This document shows, piece after piece, positions 1 to 9,314 of a DNA stretch of 64,000 nt. The DNA lies in NCBI GenBank assembly GCA_046350055.1, contig JAXMBC010000001.1, positions 4,898,001 through 4,962,000 of the forward strand, written 5' to 3'. The translations under genes were made by a program, and so were the position numbers. Within the stretch, counting starts at the first letter, position 1; the number at the start of each line of letters is the position of its first letter. Source of the stretch: JAEUIE01 sp046350055. Lineage in GTDB: Bacteria; Planctomycetota; Planctomycetia; Gemmatales; HRBIN36. Under the pieces are notes generated by a model. It saw nothing but the letters and a program-made list of their open reading frames with translations. It was not told where the DNA came from and did not search any database.

Positions 1-1751
1 TTCTTCTGGAAGAAGGCCTGGGCATCGGCCAGTTTGTCATCGATGTTGACTGCAACCAGTACCACACCCTTGGGAGCGAAGTTCGTCATCACCTGTTTCA
101 TCTTGGCGTAGTCTGCCGCAGCCTGTTCGCACCAGGTAGCCCAGTAGTAGACAATCACGGTGCGGCCCTGTAACACCTGGGGGTTATAGGGATTGTTGCC
201 ATTGAGCACCTGCACGTTGCTGCCGACATCCCAGGTCTGGCCGATTGAGGTCAGGCGACGGACTGCACCAGCGCCCTTCTGGGCAAACTTCGATGAGCCA
301 TACTTGCTCACCAGCATTTCGTACCACTTGCGGGCGTCGGTTTCCTTGGTGAGTTGCTCATAGATTTCACCCATGCGGTAAAGCACCTCAGGGGTATCGG
401 AACCTTGCGGATACGCTGCAACGAAGCTGGCCAGCTTTTCGGCAAACTCTGCCTGGGCTTTCAGGTGATCCTCCACCTTGTTCAGACTGGCAGTCTTGCG
501 GTTATTTTCGATAGTGAGCAGACGATACTGAGCGTAGCTGGCAATCTCGCTACCCGGCGCCTGCTGGATGACCTTGGCTGTGTAGCTTTGGAAATTGCGC
601 AGAGCCTGCGTATCATTTGCCGGGCTGGCGGAGACTGAAGCAGAGAGGCTGTCGATCAACTGCTTGTACCAGGCTTCCCGTTCCTTTTCAGGACAGGCGG
701 TAACAATGCGGTTGATCACTTCTGCCCGCTGACTGTGGTACTGCACCATGGCAGCGTTCGGGCCATTACCGACATCCTGCGGAGCCTTGGCGTCGAGATC
801 AGCCAGACTCTTGAGAGCCTTCTGCAAGGGACCATCTTCCACCGGAGTTGTCGTGCTGGTGGCTGCAGCAGGGTTGTTCCCTGCAATCAGACTGGTGGTA
901 TTTGCAGTATCCAGGGTAGTGGGAGCGTCCTTCAGCTTCCAGGTTTCGCCTACGTGAATAATGTCGCCCAGCTGGATATAGTCGGTCTTGCCATTGGTTT
1001 CGCAGAGAATCATGGCACGGCCATGGATGACGACATCCTGCTTCCAGCCAGTGCTCTCGGCGAGCAGGCGGCTGGGAACGTCCGTTTCCACATGTAACCA
1101 CTTGGTGCTGTCGTTCATGTTGAACTTGGCAGCAACCTGGGCAAACTGGCTGGGCACGTTCTTCAGGCCATTCTTGATGCGCTCTGCTTCAGTTGCCGCG
1201 ACACCAATGGTATCCAGGTCAGCCTCGGTCACCAGCAAGGCCGCATATCGATTGGGATCCTTGGTTGCTACTGCCTTCATCACTTCCTGGCTCAGTTCTT
1301 CCAGCGAAAGAGCTACCCAGGTATCGATGGTACCGTTGCCTGCTTTGGAGACGCCGATCCTGGAACCAGCATTGTTCAGCCAGTAGAAGCGGTCAGGCTT
1401 TCCAGCAAATTTGGTATCCACTTCGCGATACACTTCCAGGCCGTCTTTGTAGTAGCTGAAAATGTCAGGGTACTTGTCGTTGTTGGTGTCGATGAAGCGA
1501 CGAAGGGTGTTGCCCTTTTCGTCCTTCAGCAGCCAGACACTCTGCCCCTGCTTGGCTGCAGGATCACCGGAGACGGTACACTTGGCTGCTTCCGCAGCGG
1601 TCGGCATGGCAACGACCACGCCTTTCTGAGCTGGCTGCCAGCGAAGGATCTGTGCCACCGCTTCGGGTGGGTTTTGTGCCTGAGCGACACTGACGCAGCA
1701 AAACATCGTGGTGCCAATCAGCAGTTTCTTACCCCAACGTGCCATACCCAT
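1..1751 (-). CDS. Secreted thioredoxin-fold (TlpA-like) protein, C-terminus cut by window edge
   Basis: The visible 583 residues begin with a signal-like segment (KKLLIGTTMFCCVSVAQAQ). A long middle follows, with a helical, TPR-like stretch around residues 420-500 (ending YRMGEIYEQLTKETDARKWYEMLV). A thioredoxin-fold domain starts near residue 515. The active-site region reads YYWATWCEQAAADY: Cys541 is present but the second Cys of CxxC is Ala, so it cannot form the usual active-site disulfide. ATG at 1751 is chosen because GGAG lies 8 bases upstream; ATG at 1745 is the alternative. The gene runs off the left edge, so the last part of the thioredoxin domain is not seen. The role is inferred as periplasmic or envelope; the substrate is unknown. 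Confidence 0.8.
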   Translation of the reverse strand, partial: MGMARWGKKLLIGTTMFCCVSVAQAQNPPEAVAQILRWQPAQKGVVVAMPTAAEAAKCTVSGDPAAKQGQSVWLLKDEKGNTLRRFIDTNNDKYPDIFSYYKDGLEVYREVDTKFAGKPDRFYWLNNAGSRIGVSKAGNGTIDTWVALSLEELSQEVMKAVATKDPNRYAALLVTEADLDTIGVAATEAERIKNGLKNVPSQFAQVAAKFNMNDSTKWLHVETDVPSRLLAESTGWKQDVVIHGRAMILCETNGKTDYIQLGDIIHVGETWKLKDAPTTLDTANTTSLIAGNNPAAATSTTTPVEDGPLQKALKSLADLDAKAPQDVGNGPNAAMVQYHSQRAEVINRIVTACPEKEREAWYKQLIDSLSASVSASPANDTQALRNFQSYTAKVIQQAPGSEIASYAQYRLLTIENNRKTASLNKVEDHLKAQAEFAEKLASFVAAYPQGSDTPEVLYRMGEIYEQLTKETDARKWYEMLVSKYGSSKFAQKGAGAVRRLTSIGQTWDVGSNVQVLNGNNPYNPQVLQGRTVIVYYWATWCEQAAADYAKMKQVMTNFAPKGVVLVAVNIDDKLADAQAFFQK

Positions 1752-1865
1752 GGGTGAATCTCCGGGTAACGTGCCAAACCTATCGCGCCCTCCAACGAAG
1801 CAGGCGCATCCTCTACCTATATCGGCAGTTGAACAGGGCGCTACGACCGGCGAAGTCGTTAAAGA

Positions 1866-3095
1866 TTACCGAGAGGCTGATAAACTGGGCAAACCCTGCC
1901 GGTCGGGGGACCGTAGCAGCAGGTGCACCGTGATGGCCAGCAGAAATGCACCGATAGGGTGAATTCCGTAGGAATGCAGCATGGAGGTATAGGTAAAGGC
2001 ACTGCCCAAGTGGGCCAGAATCATGAGTGTGAAGCTGAGAAGGATCAGCAGTCTTTCCAGAAATGTGGTCTGCATGGTCAGCAGAATGACGGCAGAGTAG
2101 GCAGCCAGTGGTGCAACCAGAGCATAGGTGGACGACTCGGAAGCGGGGCCGAGGATGAGCATCCAGGCAATGGCGAAGTTGAAAAGCATGAGCAAGGTAG
2201 TTCTGGACATGATACCACTGCGTAATGTGGATCGATGCGTCCAGGTCCACCCCGCCAGTGCCAATGCCGTGCCAGCCTGCAGAAACTGGTACACGCGGTA
2301 GTCGATGGGCCAGGCTGTCAGGCGAATCAGCATCCAGACATCGCGATTGGAATCGCTGATGTCCTTATCCACCCGCAGGTCGCCAAAGCAGAAATAGACC
2401 CAGTTACGATACTCCCCATTGATGTAGCTCATCGACTGTAAGGCATACGGTGCCAAGCCGAGAATCCCGACAGAGACCAGCAGAGGTACCAATAGTCCAA
2501 CAGGTTCAATCAGGACCAGCAGCAGCGACAAGGCAACCGGGTAGACTTTCATGCTGATGGCAACAGCCTGGCATAAGGCAGAATGCCAATATCGCTTCTG
2601 AGCAAAATACGACAGTGCAGCGAGCAAGAATCCCAGAAGCAGCAGGTTAGCTTGAGCATTGTTGAAACTGCCCTGGCAGAAAGGAAGCATCAGCGTCCAC
2701 CAGAGAGCACGTTGCAGTGAATTCCAGTGAGGCAGGAAGTACAGTTGAAAGCGATGAGCACCCCAGATCAAAACCACCAGGTTTAACAGACGCCATAGCA
2801 AATGAGGAAACAGAAAAGGCAGATCATTGCCCAGGCTGAAAAGCCCTGCCCATATTGGGGTGTAGCGAAAAATGGCATCCATGTGCCCATACACCGACTC
2901 GCCATGCGCAAAATGCTGTCCAGCAATTGCAAACGTCGGATAGACAGTGCTTTTCAGTGGATGAATGCTGACACGCACCACCACGATGACAACCATGATG
3001 GTCCAGCAGAGGGCTGGAATGGCCCACCAGGGGTAGCGACCGAACGACTGCTGCCAGCGCAGGAGTAAGCGATGAGCGAACTGCATATTCTGCAT
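1866..3095 (-). CDS. Glycosyltransferase family 87 (DUF2029) membrane protein
   Basis: A 409-residue polytopic membrane protein with about ten hydrophobic segments. It resembles the GT87/DUF2029 family of polyprenyl-phosphate-mannose-dependent mannosyltransferases. The long extracytoplasmic loop after the first TM (YPTFAIAGQHFAHGESVYGH, then FRYTPIWAGLFSL) has the family pattern of residues before an FxYxP motif. Such enzymes transfer sugars from lipid-linked donors on the outer face of the inner membrane, in glycan or lipoglycan synthesis. The start is uncertain between 3095 and 3086; no strong ribosome site is visible. It is co-oriented with the gene downstream across 114 bases. The family assignment comes from the overall pattern and the acceptor is unknown. 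Confidence 0.75.
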   Translation of the reverse strand: MQNMQFAHRLLLRWQQSFGRYPWWAIPALCWTIMVVIVVVRVSIHPLKSTVYPTFAIAGQHFAHGESVYGHMDAIFRYTPIWAGLFSLGNDLPFLFPHLLWRLLNLVVLIWGAHRFQLYFLPHWNSLQRALWWTLMLPFCQGSFNNAQANLLLLGFLLAALSYFAQKRYWHSALCQAVAISMKVYPVALSLLLVLIEPVGLLVPLLVSVGILGLAPYALQSMSYINGEYRNWVYFCFGDLRVDKDISDSNRDVWMLIRLTAWPIDYRVYQFLQAGTALALAGWTWTHRSTLRSGIMSRTTLLMLFNFAIAWMLILGPASESSTYALVAPLAAYSAVILLTMQTTFLERLLILLSFTLMILAHLGSAFTYTSMLHSYGIHPIGAFLLAITVHLLLRSPDRQGLPSLSASR

Positions 3096-3160
3096 TATCG
3101 CCCAGACGAGGTAGATAAATAGAGGGGACTAGTTAAACGATTCTACAAGATTAACTCAAG

Positions 3161-3234
3161 TATTCCCGGCGTGATTCGAACACGCAACCTTTGCCTCCGG
3201 AGGGCAACGCTCTATCCAGTTGAGCTACGGGAAC
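3161..3234 (-). tRNA. tRNA-Arg (anticodon CCG)
   Basis: A 74-base cloverleaf on the minus strand. The acceptor stem is GTTCCCG/CGGGAAT with a G-U first pair. The D arm is GCTC...GAGC. The anticodon stem TTGCC/GGCAA has loop CTCCGGA, giving anticodon CCG. The T arm is GCGTG-TTCGAAT-CACGC and the discriminator base is A. No CCA is encoded. It reads CGG codons and lies between the GT87 gene and thiL. Confidence 0.95.
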
Positions 3235-3279
3235 AGATAGTAGTAGTATACACTCTGCCAGGCCGACTGCCAGTCTCGG

Positions 3280-4203
3280 TCAGACACCAAACTGATGTTC
3301 GTACCCTTGTGACAGTAGTCTTTGGCGAGTGGAACCTGCTTTCAGGTAGACTCCCTGTTCTTTCAGGAAACAGCCGATCTGGGTCAGGTTCACGCCTAGC
3401 GTGGCCAGCGGCTGACTTTTCAGCAACCGGGCTGCATCCTCTGCACTTACAGCAAACAGCAGTTCAAAGTCTTCTCCATCGCAAAGAGCGTGCTCCAGTG
3501 GCGAACGAGGGGGCTGCATTTGTTGCGCTGCCAGGCTGACTGGCACAGCCTCCGCCCAGACTTCCGCGCCGCAGCCACTTTCCTCACACAGATGATGGAG
3601 ATCGGTCGACAGGCCATCGCTGAGATCAATCATGGCATGCAACTCCGCCAGAGCATGGAGTTGCTGTGCTTCTTTCACCCTTGGAGTAAAGTCGAGGTGA
3701 TGGCCCAGGATACTGCCCCCGAGCGTTCCAGTCACCAGCAGCGCATCTCCCGGCTTCGCCCCACCGCGACGCACCGGCCCGCCACCCGTGGGTTCACCGA
3801 AGAGAGTAACATTGATCGTCAATGGGCCATTCCAGGAGTTAGTATCCCCGCCAACAATCGCAGTCTCAAATGCTGCTGCCTGGGCATGCAGACTGGCAAA
3901 TAACTCCTGAGCCCAACTCTCGGGCAGATCACGTGGCAAGCCGACACTGACCACCGCTGCCACCGGCTTTCCCGCCATGGCTGCCATGTCACTGAGATTG
4001 ACACTCATCGCCTTTCTGCCGATACGGACAGGCCCCGCTTCCCGCAGGAAGCAACTGCCTTCAAGAAGCATGTCGGTAGTGACCAGCAACTCTTTGCCAG
4101 GCGACCAGGCGATACCGGCACAGTCGTCGCCGGGGGGAATAGTCACCCGGCGGTCCGATGCGATCTGCGTACGAATCCAGCGAATGTAGTCACGCTCTGC
4201 CAT
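3280..4203 (-). CDS. thiL: Thiamine-phosphate kinase
   Basis: ThiL phosphorylates thiamine phosphate to thiamine diphosphate with ATP, the last step of TPP synthesis in the cytoplasm. The 307-residue length is close to the usual ~325. Family motifs appear in order: PPGDDCAG (residues 23-30, Mg/ATP loop), TTDMLLEG, AMSVNLSDMAAMAG, IVGGDTN, MIDLSDGLSTDL and CDGEDFELLF. These are the PurM-like AIR-synthase fold signatures with the expected Asp residues. The start at MAERDYIRWI has no clear Shine-Dalgarno site. It is followed on the same strand by tRNA-Arg and may be read in one unit with the kinase-like gene upstream, 43 bases away. Confidence 0.95.
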   Translation of the reverse strand: MAERDYIRWIRTQIASDRRVTIPPGDDCAGIAWSPGKELLVTTDMLLEGSCFLREAGPVRIGRKAMSVNLSDMAAMAGKPVAAVVSVGLPRDLPESWAQELFASLHAQAAAFETAIVGGDTNSWNGPLTINVTLFGEPTGGGPVRRGGAKPGDALLVTGTLGGSILGHHLDFTPRVKEAQQLHALAELHAMIDLSDGLSTDLHHLCEESGCGAEVWAEAVPVSLAAQQMQPPRSPLEHALCDGEDFELLFAVSAEDAARLLKSQPLATLGVNLTQIGCFLKEQGVYLKAGSTRQRLLSQGYEHQFGV

Positions 4204-4246
4204 AAAGCTTAAATAGGCACAAGCATGACCTCTGGCCTGACTATTG

Positions 4247-7200
4247 TTACGCAGCCCGGGTCAGTGGCCCCGGCAATGCAAGGAAAGCATGCGAGCGAGG
4301 CTGCTTGATGCCTCGTTCCATCTTCACCACCTGGATATCTATCTGATCCACAAACTGGGACAGTTCCGCAGCATCGCGGCCTTGCAGCAGAGCCTTTTCC
4401 AGCTTGGCTGCTACTTCGCTCATGCGCGGGTAGCCATAGAGTTCGCCCCCATCAACGAGGGCGTGAGCCAGCCGGATGAGTCGGGCGACATCCGCCACCT
4501 GAAGTGCAGCCCGCGTGTCTGCAACGTGCCCAGGCAGCTTGCTGACATAACTGCGGATCAGCGAAATGAACTCGCGGTCAGTCTGAAACTCGGAGGTAAT
4601 CGTCTCGCCGGTCAGGGGCAGCGTTGCCGAGGCATGAGGCAGAAGGCTGGCAATCGTATGACGCCAGGTGGCCAGCACGATGGGGCGGGCCAGGAATCCA
4701 TCACCGCCAGCTGCCAGGAAGTCGTCCCGCTGTGCAGCATGGTAAGTCGGCCCGACTGCCAGGATCGCCCCCTGGTAGAATTGCGCACGCAATTTCTGAC
4801 ACGCTTCCACGAGCGATACATCACGCTTGCTGGCATCCCAGAGGATCAGATCAAAACGATCTTCCATTGCCCGGTTGATTGCCTGTTCTCCCTCAGCAAT
4901 AACTTCACAGCGCAGACCAAGACGCTCCAGCTGGTACGTCGTCACCCGCTGCTGCTCCTGGCCTTCGCTGACGATAAGAGCTTTGCCATGCAGTGGATCA
5001 AGCGAAAGTGTACTGCTAGTAGACTCATCGTCCCAGGTGAGCTTATCGGCAGGCAACAGGTGAAGCATCTCGGCTGGTGTCACCGGTATCAGCAGGCTTG
5101 TCCGTGCAGGTTGCTCTTCCATCTCCATCTGGAGCACGCTGGCCTGTTTGCGGGCGAGTTGTGAGGCAAATTCCGAGGCGAAGCTGGTGCTGAAGTTGCG
5201 TGGCCCGCCATCGATATCGATGCGAAGCCGTGTCGCCTGGTTCTTGCTGGCCCTGGGTTGCTCCATTCCCAGCTTGATGTTGATGTTCCCCGTAGCAGTG
5301 CTCCGAATCGTCTGGCTGAGCAGATGATGCAGCAGAGTGGTCAGCCGCTGGGCATCGCTGGTCAGGCTGACAGGCAGGGTACCCACCGGCTGCACGACCA
5401 GTTCCAATCCCTTTTCCTCGGCACAGGGACGTAGTTGCTGCACGACCTGCTGCAAGACTTGCCAGGGCGAAACGGGGCCTTTGACAACAGCCGATTTTCC
5501 GGCTTCAAGCTGGGCATAATCCACTGCCTGAGTCAGCAGGCGACGCACGTGGCGACCTTGCTGCAGGATACCGACAAGTGCCTGGCGGCGGGTTTCATGA
5601 TCCGTTGCTGCATCAAGCAGATGATCGGCATGATCGACTAGCTGCGCCAGTGGTGGCTCGAGTGTCTCTGCCAGACCGCCAAAAAATCGGGGGCCTGCCA
5701 GATCATTGACTGCTTCCTCTTGCGTTTCAATCCTGGGCAGACTGGCGGTGATGAGGTAGCCATCGAGTTCCTGCTGATGGAGCAACGGCGTGATGGCGAC
5801 CTGGTAGCTGGCGCCATTCAACGTCGCCTCCAGTTGCCAGGGCTTCTTCTGCTGCATCTTGTCTTTGGTGATCAACTGGAATAGCGGATGCTCAGCAGGC
5901 AGGTTGCGTGTTGTGCCACGCAGTTGTCTTGCCGATTCACTCTCGGCCAGGAGCTGTCCATGACGATCGAACATCGCCAGTGGTTCGCTGATTGCTTTCC
6001 ATGCCGTGACGAATTGCTGCACCAGTGCAGATTCCTTCTCCCACTCAGCATGCGCCTCGATGAGTTCCCGTTCCGCCTTCTGCCGGGCACTCTCCGCCGC
6101 ATCACGCTGTTCTTCAGCCTTGGCCCAGTTGGTCTCCGCTGCTTCGCGTTCCCTGCCAAGCTTCTTGATATCCTGTTCGAGCTTGAGCATCTGGCTCTTA
6201 GCTGCTTCAGCACTGGCTTCCGCCACGTTCCTGGCGATTTCCAGTTCCTTCAACTTCTCGGTGCTCGATGCGTTAGCCTGCAGTTTCTGCAATTCCTGTT
6301 CAGCTTCATCAAGCAACTGGGTAAGCGTATCCATTTCGGTTTGTGCTTCTTCCACGAGTTTCTGAAAACGCTCTGCTTCTGCCTTCCAGTGATTCACCTG
6401 GTCATGGTGTCCGCTGGATGAGCTCCGGAGTTGTTCAAGCTCTGCGAGCGTGTTCTTCCACTCGGTCTGTAGATGAAACTCGCTCTGCTGATGTGTCAGA
6501 TGCATTGCTGCCAGTTCCGACTGCAGCTTGGCTGCTCGCTCCTTGAACTGATGCGCATCCTGCGTCAGTGCATCGCTTTCCGCCTCGGCCAGCTGCCAGC
6601 GGAGAAAGAGGGCCAGCAATGCCCCACTGGTTCGAAGCAACCGCTCAGCCTGATGGGCATCGGCATGATGTACCCCTTGCAGGAGCAACACTCCCCTGCC
6701 CTGCATTCCCAGATCAAGTGGCAGCGCCCAGTCGCCATTACGCTGGATGAGTGTACCTGCCTGCAAAGCTTCGATCAGCAGCGGTTCATCGCTCGATGTC
6801 GTTGCCGAGGTGCTGAGTGCCAGACGGGGATCCTGATTATTTTCCTTGATCCAGACAGCGGCGAAATCTGCCTTCATGGGGACGACGAGCAGTTCCAGCC
6901 AGCGGGGGCCGATGTCCTGCAGCGTGACATCCTGGGCCAGGTGCTGAGTGAGTTGCTGCAACGTGGGCAGATAATCAGGCTTCTGATGATGGGCCAGTCG
7001 CAACTCCGTCAATTCCTGTTCCAGGCTCTTCTTGGCTGCAAAGGCCCGGTCACGGTCAGCGATGGCTTGCCGCAGTGGCTCTTCAAGATTAACGTCGATG
7101 ATGCTGCTGCTGGAAAGTGGTTTCCGTCTGGTGAGTCCAGTTGCTGCCTGTGCCAGACGCGAGTGTGTGAACAATGCCAGCCCAATGCTGCCAGCCCAGG

Positions 7201-7789
7201 GCAGGACATAGCCCACCCAGGCCCCGGCAGGACCACGCAGGGCACACGCACACCAGGTCGCGAGCGTGATAGTCACATAAAGCAGCACGTCTTCCGTCTT
7301 CTCTGCCAGCAATGCATACCCGGCGATGAGAAGCAGCGTGTACGTGGTGTAACTGAGATCCTGTGTGACCACCAGCGTGAGGAGCAGTTGCAACGTGGGC
7401 ACCACGAAGGCAATGAGAAGAAGTCCTGCTGTCGGATACTCTTTGTTGACCTGGCGATTGAGAGACTCCCCTGCAAACATCTTCCAGAAAGCGCGCTGCT
7501 GCTTCAGGAACAATGCTCCCAGCAATAACGCCACCGCGCCCGCCGCCGCAGTCCAAGAGAGCAGTCGGGCTCCTGGCCCATCAGCGATCACATGATACAG
7601 CGCATTGATGGCCAGCAGGCCGCTGACAAAAAGCCAGAGGACGAGAAGCATGCCCAGGCGGGTCTGCGGCCTTGGCAGGCCGATGGCGTAATGACTGCGG
7701 CGATCCTGCCCCAGGTTGACACCCAGATCAGCATCGGTGGGCAGGGCAAACGGTATGAGGGTATGATCCGCTGACATCATGGCATCCAT
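4247..7789 (-). CDS. Giant hybrid histidine-kinase-like protein with eroded catalytic motifs
   Basis: About 1180 residues if started at MDAMMSADHTL. The frame is open back to 7894, but that would overlap hflX. Order: about six TM segments in residues 50-215; a GAF-like region around 290-410; a long Glu/Gln/Ala coiled coil about 410-620; a PAS-like segment; a dimerisation-like helix pair (FFGGLAETLEPPLAQLV ... YAQLEAGK); a degenerate ATPase-like region; a receiver-like domain (FDLILWDASKRD ... GGDGFLARPI); and a C-terminal HPt-like bundle (LIRLAHALVDGGELYGYP). The His of the SHEIRTP box is replaced by Glu, the N box reads HHLLSQT without its Asn residues, and the DxGxG box reads DIDGGPRN. The receiver keeps a plausible Asp but has Arg for the usual Lys. 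It is probably a scaffold or phosphotransfer component rather than an active kinase (inference). Confidence 0.7.
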   Translation of the reverse strand: MDAMMSADHTLIPFALPTDADLGVNLGQDRRSHYAIGLPRPQTRLGMLLVLWLFVSGLLAINALYHVIADGPGARLLSWTAAAGAVALLLGALFLKQQRAFWKMFAGESLNRQVNKEYPTAGLLLIAFVVPTLQLLLTLVVTQDLSYTTYTLLLIAGYALLAEKTEDVLLYVTITLATWCACALRGPAGAWVGYVLPWAGSIGLALFTHSRLAQAATGLTRRKPLSSSSIIDVNLEEPLRQAIADRDRAFAAKKSLEQELTELRLAHHQKPDYLPTLQQLTQHLAQDVTLQDIGPRWLELLVVPMKADFAAVWIKENNQDPRLALSTSATTSSDEPLLIEALQAGTLIQRNGDWALPLDLGMQGRGVLLLQGVHHADAHQAERLLRTSGALLALFLRWQLAEAESDALTQDAHQFKERAAKLQSELAAMHLTHQQSEFHLQTEWKNTLAELEQLRSSSSGHHDQVNHWKAEAERFQKLVEEAQTEMDTLTQLLDEAEQELQKLQANASSTEKLKELEIARNVAEASAEAAKSQMLKLEQDIKKLGREREAAETNWAKAEEQRDAAESARQKAERELIEAHAEWEKESALVQQFVTAWKAISEPLAMFDRHGQLLAESESARQLRGTTRNLPAEHPLFQLITKDKMQQKKPWQLEATLNGASYQVAITPLLHQQELDGYLITASLPRIETQEEAVNDLAGPRFFGGLAETLEPPLAQLVDHADHLLDAATDHETRRQALVGILQQGRHVRRLLTQAVDYAQLEAGKSAVVKGPVSPWQVLQQVVQQLRPCAEEKGLELVVQPVGTLPVSLTSDAQRLTTLLHHLLSQTIRSTATGNINIKLGMEQPRASKNQATRLRIDIDGGPRNFSTSFASEFASQLARKQASVLQMEMEEQPARTSLLIPVTPAEMLHLLPADKLTWDDESTSSTLSLDPLHGKALIVSEGQEQQRVTTYQLERLGLRCEVIAEGEQAINRAMEDRFDLILWDASKRDVSLVEACQKLRAQFYQGAILAVGPTYHAAQRDDFLAAGGDGFLARPIVLATWRHTIASLLPHASATLPLTGETITSEFQTDREFISLIRSYVSKLPGHVADTRAALQVADVARLIRLAHALVDGGELYGYPRMSEVAAKLEKALLQGRDAAELSQFVDQIDIQVVKMERGIKQPRSHAFLALPGPLTRAA

Positions 7790-7865
7790 GCCGGGAAAGT
7801 GGCGGGGGTAGGCCGGAAGTGTACCCGGAAAGTGGATGGATTGTCGAGGGGAGTTGGCGACGTCT

Positions 7866-9188
7866 CTATTCTTTCGACCTGCCCACCAGCTCATCAGCCA
7901 GTGGAACCCCCATCGCTTCCAGACGTGGGGCTAGCACCTTGGGCAGGCGGCAGTCGATCTTGATATCGTCGCCAGCGGTTTCCTGGTGATAAATCTCCGC
8001 ATGGGCAGCCAGGTAGGCGAGCGCTTTGCCATTGCCGCTGTGGATGGAGAGGTGCAAGTCGATGAGGTCTTCTGACAGGATGTTGACCACCGCATCAGCC
8101 AGGAGATCCAGACCAATCTTCTTCCTGGCACTGACGCACACCAATCTGCTTGGCCGGCGTTCCATCTCGTGAGCCACCCGTTGCTCAGCTTCCTGCACAT
8201 CTGCCAGACGGTCGATCTTGTTCAGTACCAGAATCGTCGGCTTATCCAGGCAGTCCAATTCTTCCAGCACCTGATTGACAGCCTTGATGTGCTCCACCAG
8301 AAACGGATTGCTGGCATCGACTACGTGCAGCAACAGCCGGGCCTGCCGGGCTTCCTCGAGCGTGGCCTTGAACGATGCTACCAAGTGGTGAGGCAGATAG
8401 CGGATGAAGCCGACCGTGTCGCTGAGGAGCACTTTGCCCCAGTCCTTGATCTTCCATTGCCGGGTGCGGGTTTCGAGGGTGGAGAAGAGCTTGTCCTCGA
8501 CGTACGCCCCGCCATCGGTCAGGGCGTTCATCAGCGAGCTTTTACCTGCATTGGTGTAACCCACAAGCGAGACCGTGTGCTCTTCGTGCCTGCTCCGGAC
8601 TTCCCGTTCCTTGCGGGCCTCGACATCGTGAAGCTTCTTCTTCAGTTCCTGAATACGATGGGTAACCAGCCGGCGATCTTCTTCCAGCTGTGTTTCACCA
8701 GGGCCACGCAGACCGATACCACCCTTGTACCGGGAAAGGTGGGTCCACATCTGCTTGAGCCTGGGCAGGCTGTATTCCAGCTGCGCCAATTCCACCTGGA
8801 GCCGTGCGGCGGTCGTGCGTGCCCGGCTGGCAAAAATATCAAGAATCAGTTCCGAGCGGTCAATGACCTTGATTTTGGTAGCAGTTTCCAGGTTGCGCGT
8901 CTGGGCAGGAGTCAGTTCATTGTCAAAGATGATGACATCCGCGTCAGTCATATTGACGAGCTGAACCAGCTCATCGACTTTACCTTTGCCGATATAGGTG
9001 CCATGCTGGATCTCCTGCCGGCGCTGGGTCAGCTCACCGACAACCGTCGCTCCGGCTGAAGTGGCCAGGCCTCGCAGTTCATCCAGCGGATCTTCGGATA
9101 TCCATGGCCGACGTGGCAACTCCACCCCGACGAGCACGGTCTTCTCGGAATCGACAGTCTGTTGTTCGCGAATATCGGGTCGGGACAT
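7866..9188 (-). CDS. hflX: GTPase HflX
   Basis: HflX is a ribosome-associated GTPase that splits stalled or heat-damaged ribosomes. The 440 residues show the N-terminal HflX domain (GELTQRRQEIQHGTYIGKGK, then DVIIFDNELTPAQTRNLE) and the glycine-rich linker GGIGLRGPGETQLEEDRR. The G domain follows with G1 GYTNAGKSS (210-218), G3 DTVGF and G4 NKID. The C-terminal extension is normal. ATG at 9188 has no good Shine-Dalgarno site; the region just upstream holds a heptanucleotide repeat array. Its 3' end is followed after 76 bases by the hybrid-kinase-like gene on the same strand. Confidence 0.95.
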   Translation of the reverse strand: MSRPDIREQQTVDSEKTVLVGVELPRRPWISEDPLDELRGLATSAGATVVGELTQRRQEIQHGTYIGKGKVDELVQLVNMTDADVIIFDNELTPAQTRNLETATKIKVIDRSELILDIFASRARTTAARLQVELAQLEYSLPRLKQMWTHLSRYKGGIGLRGPGETQLEEDRRLVTHRIQELKKKLHDVEARKEREVRSRHEEHTVSLVGYTNAGKSSLMNALTDGGAYVEDKLFSTLETRTRQWKIKDWGKVLLSDTVGFIRYLPHHLVASFKATLEEARQARLLLHVVDASNPFLVEHIKAVNQVLEELDCLDKPTILVLNKIDRLADVQEAEQRVAHEMERRPSRLVCVSARKKIGLDLLADAVVNILSEDLIDLHLSIHSGNGKALAYLAAHAEIYHQETAGDDIKIDCRLPKVLAPRLEAMGVPLADELVGRSKE

Positions 9189-9194
9189 GTTAAC

Positions 9195-9222
9195 AGCCAG
9201 AAGCCAGGAGCCAGAAGCCAGT
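9195..9222. repeat. Heptanucleotide tandem array, locus 1
   Basis: Four 7-base units AGCCAGA, AGCCAGG, AGCCAGA, AGCCAGT lie directly upstream of the hflX start codon. A weak reverse-orientation partner (GGCTTCT, GGCTCCT) is visible at about 9287-9307. The same class recurs at five other places in the window. Confidence 0.75.
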
Positions 9223-9314
9223 AGAAGACAAGTACGAACCCCAAGGCAAGGGCCAGGACAATGACTTCAGCTGTATGATTCTGACTAATGGCTTCTGAAT
9301 TGTGGCTCCTCTCA

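Noticed and set aside
6473..7528. A 351-codon plus-strand frame in the hybrid-kinase gene
   Set aside because: Shadow frame with random composition.
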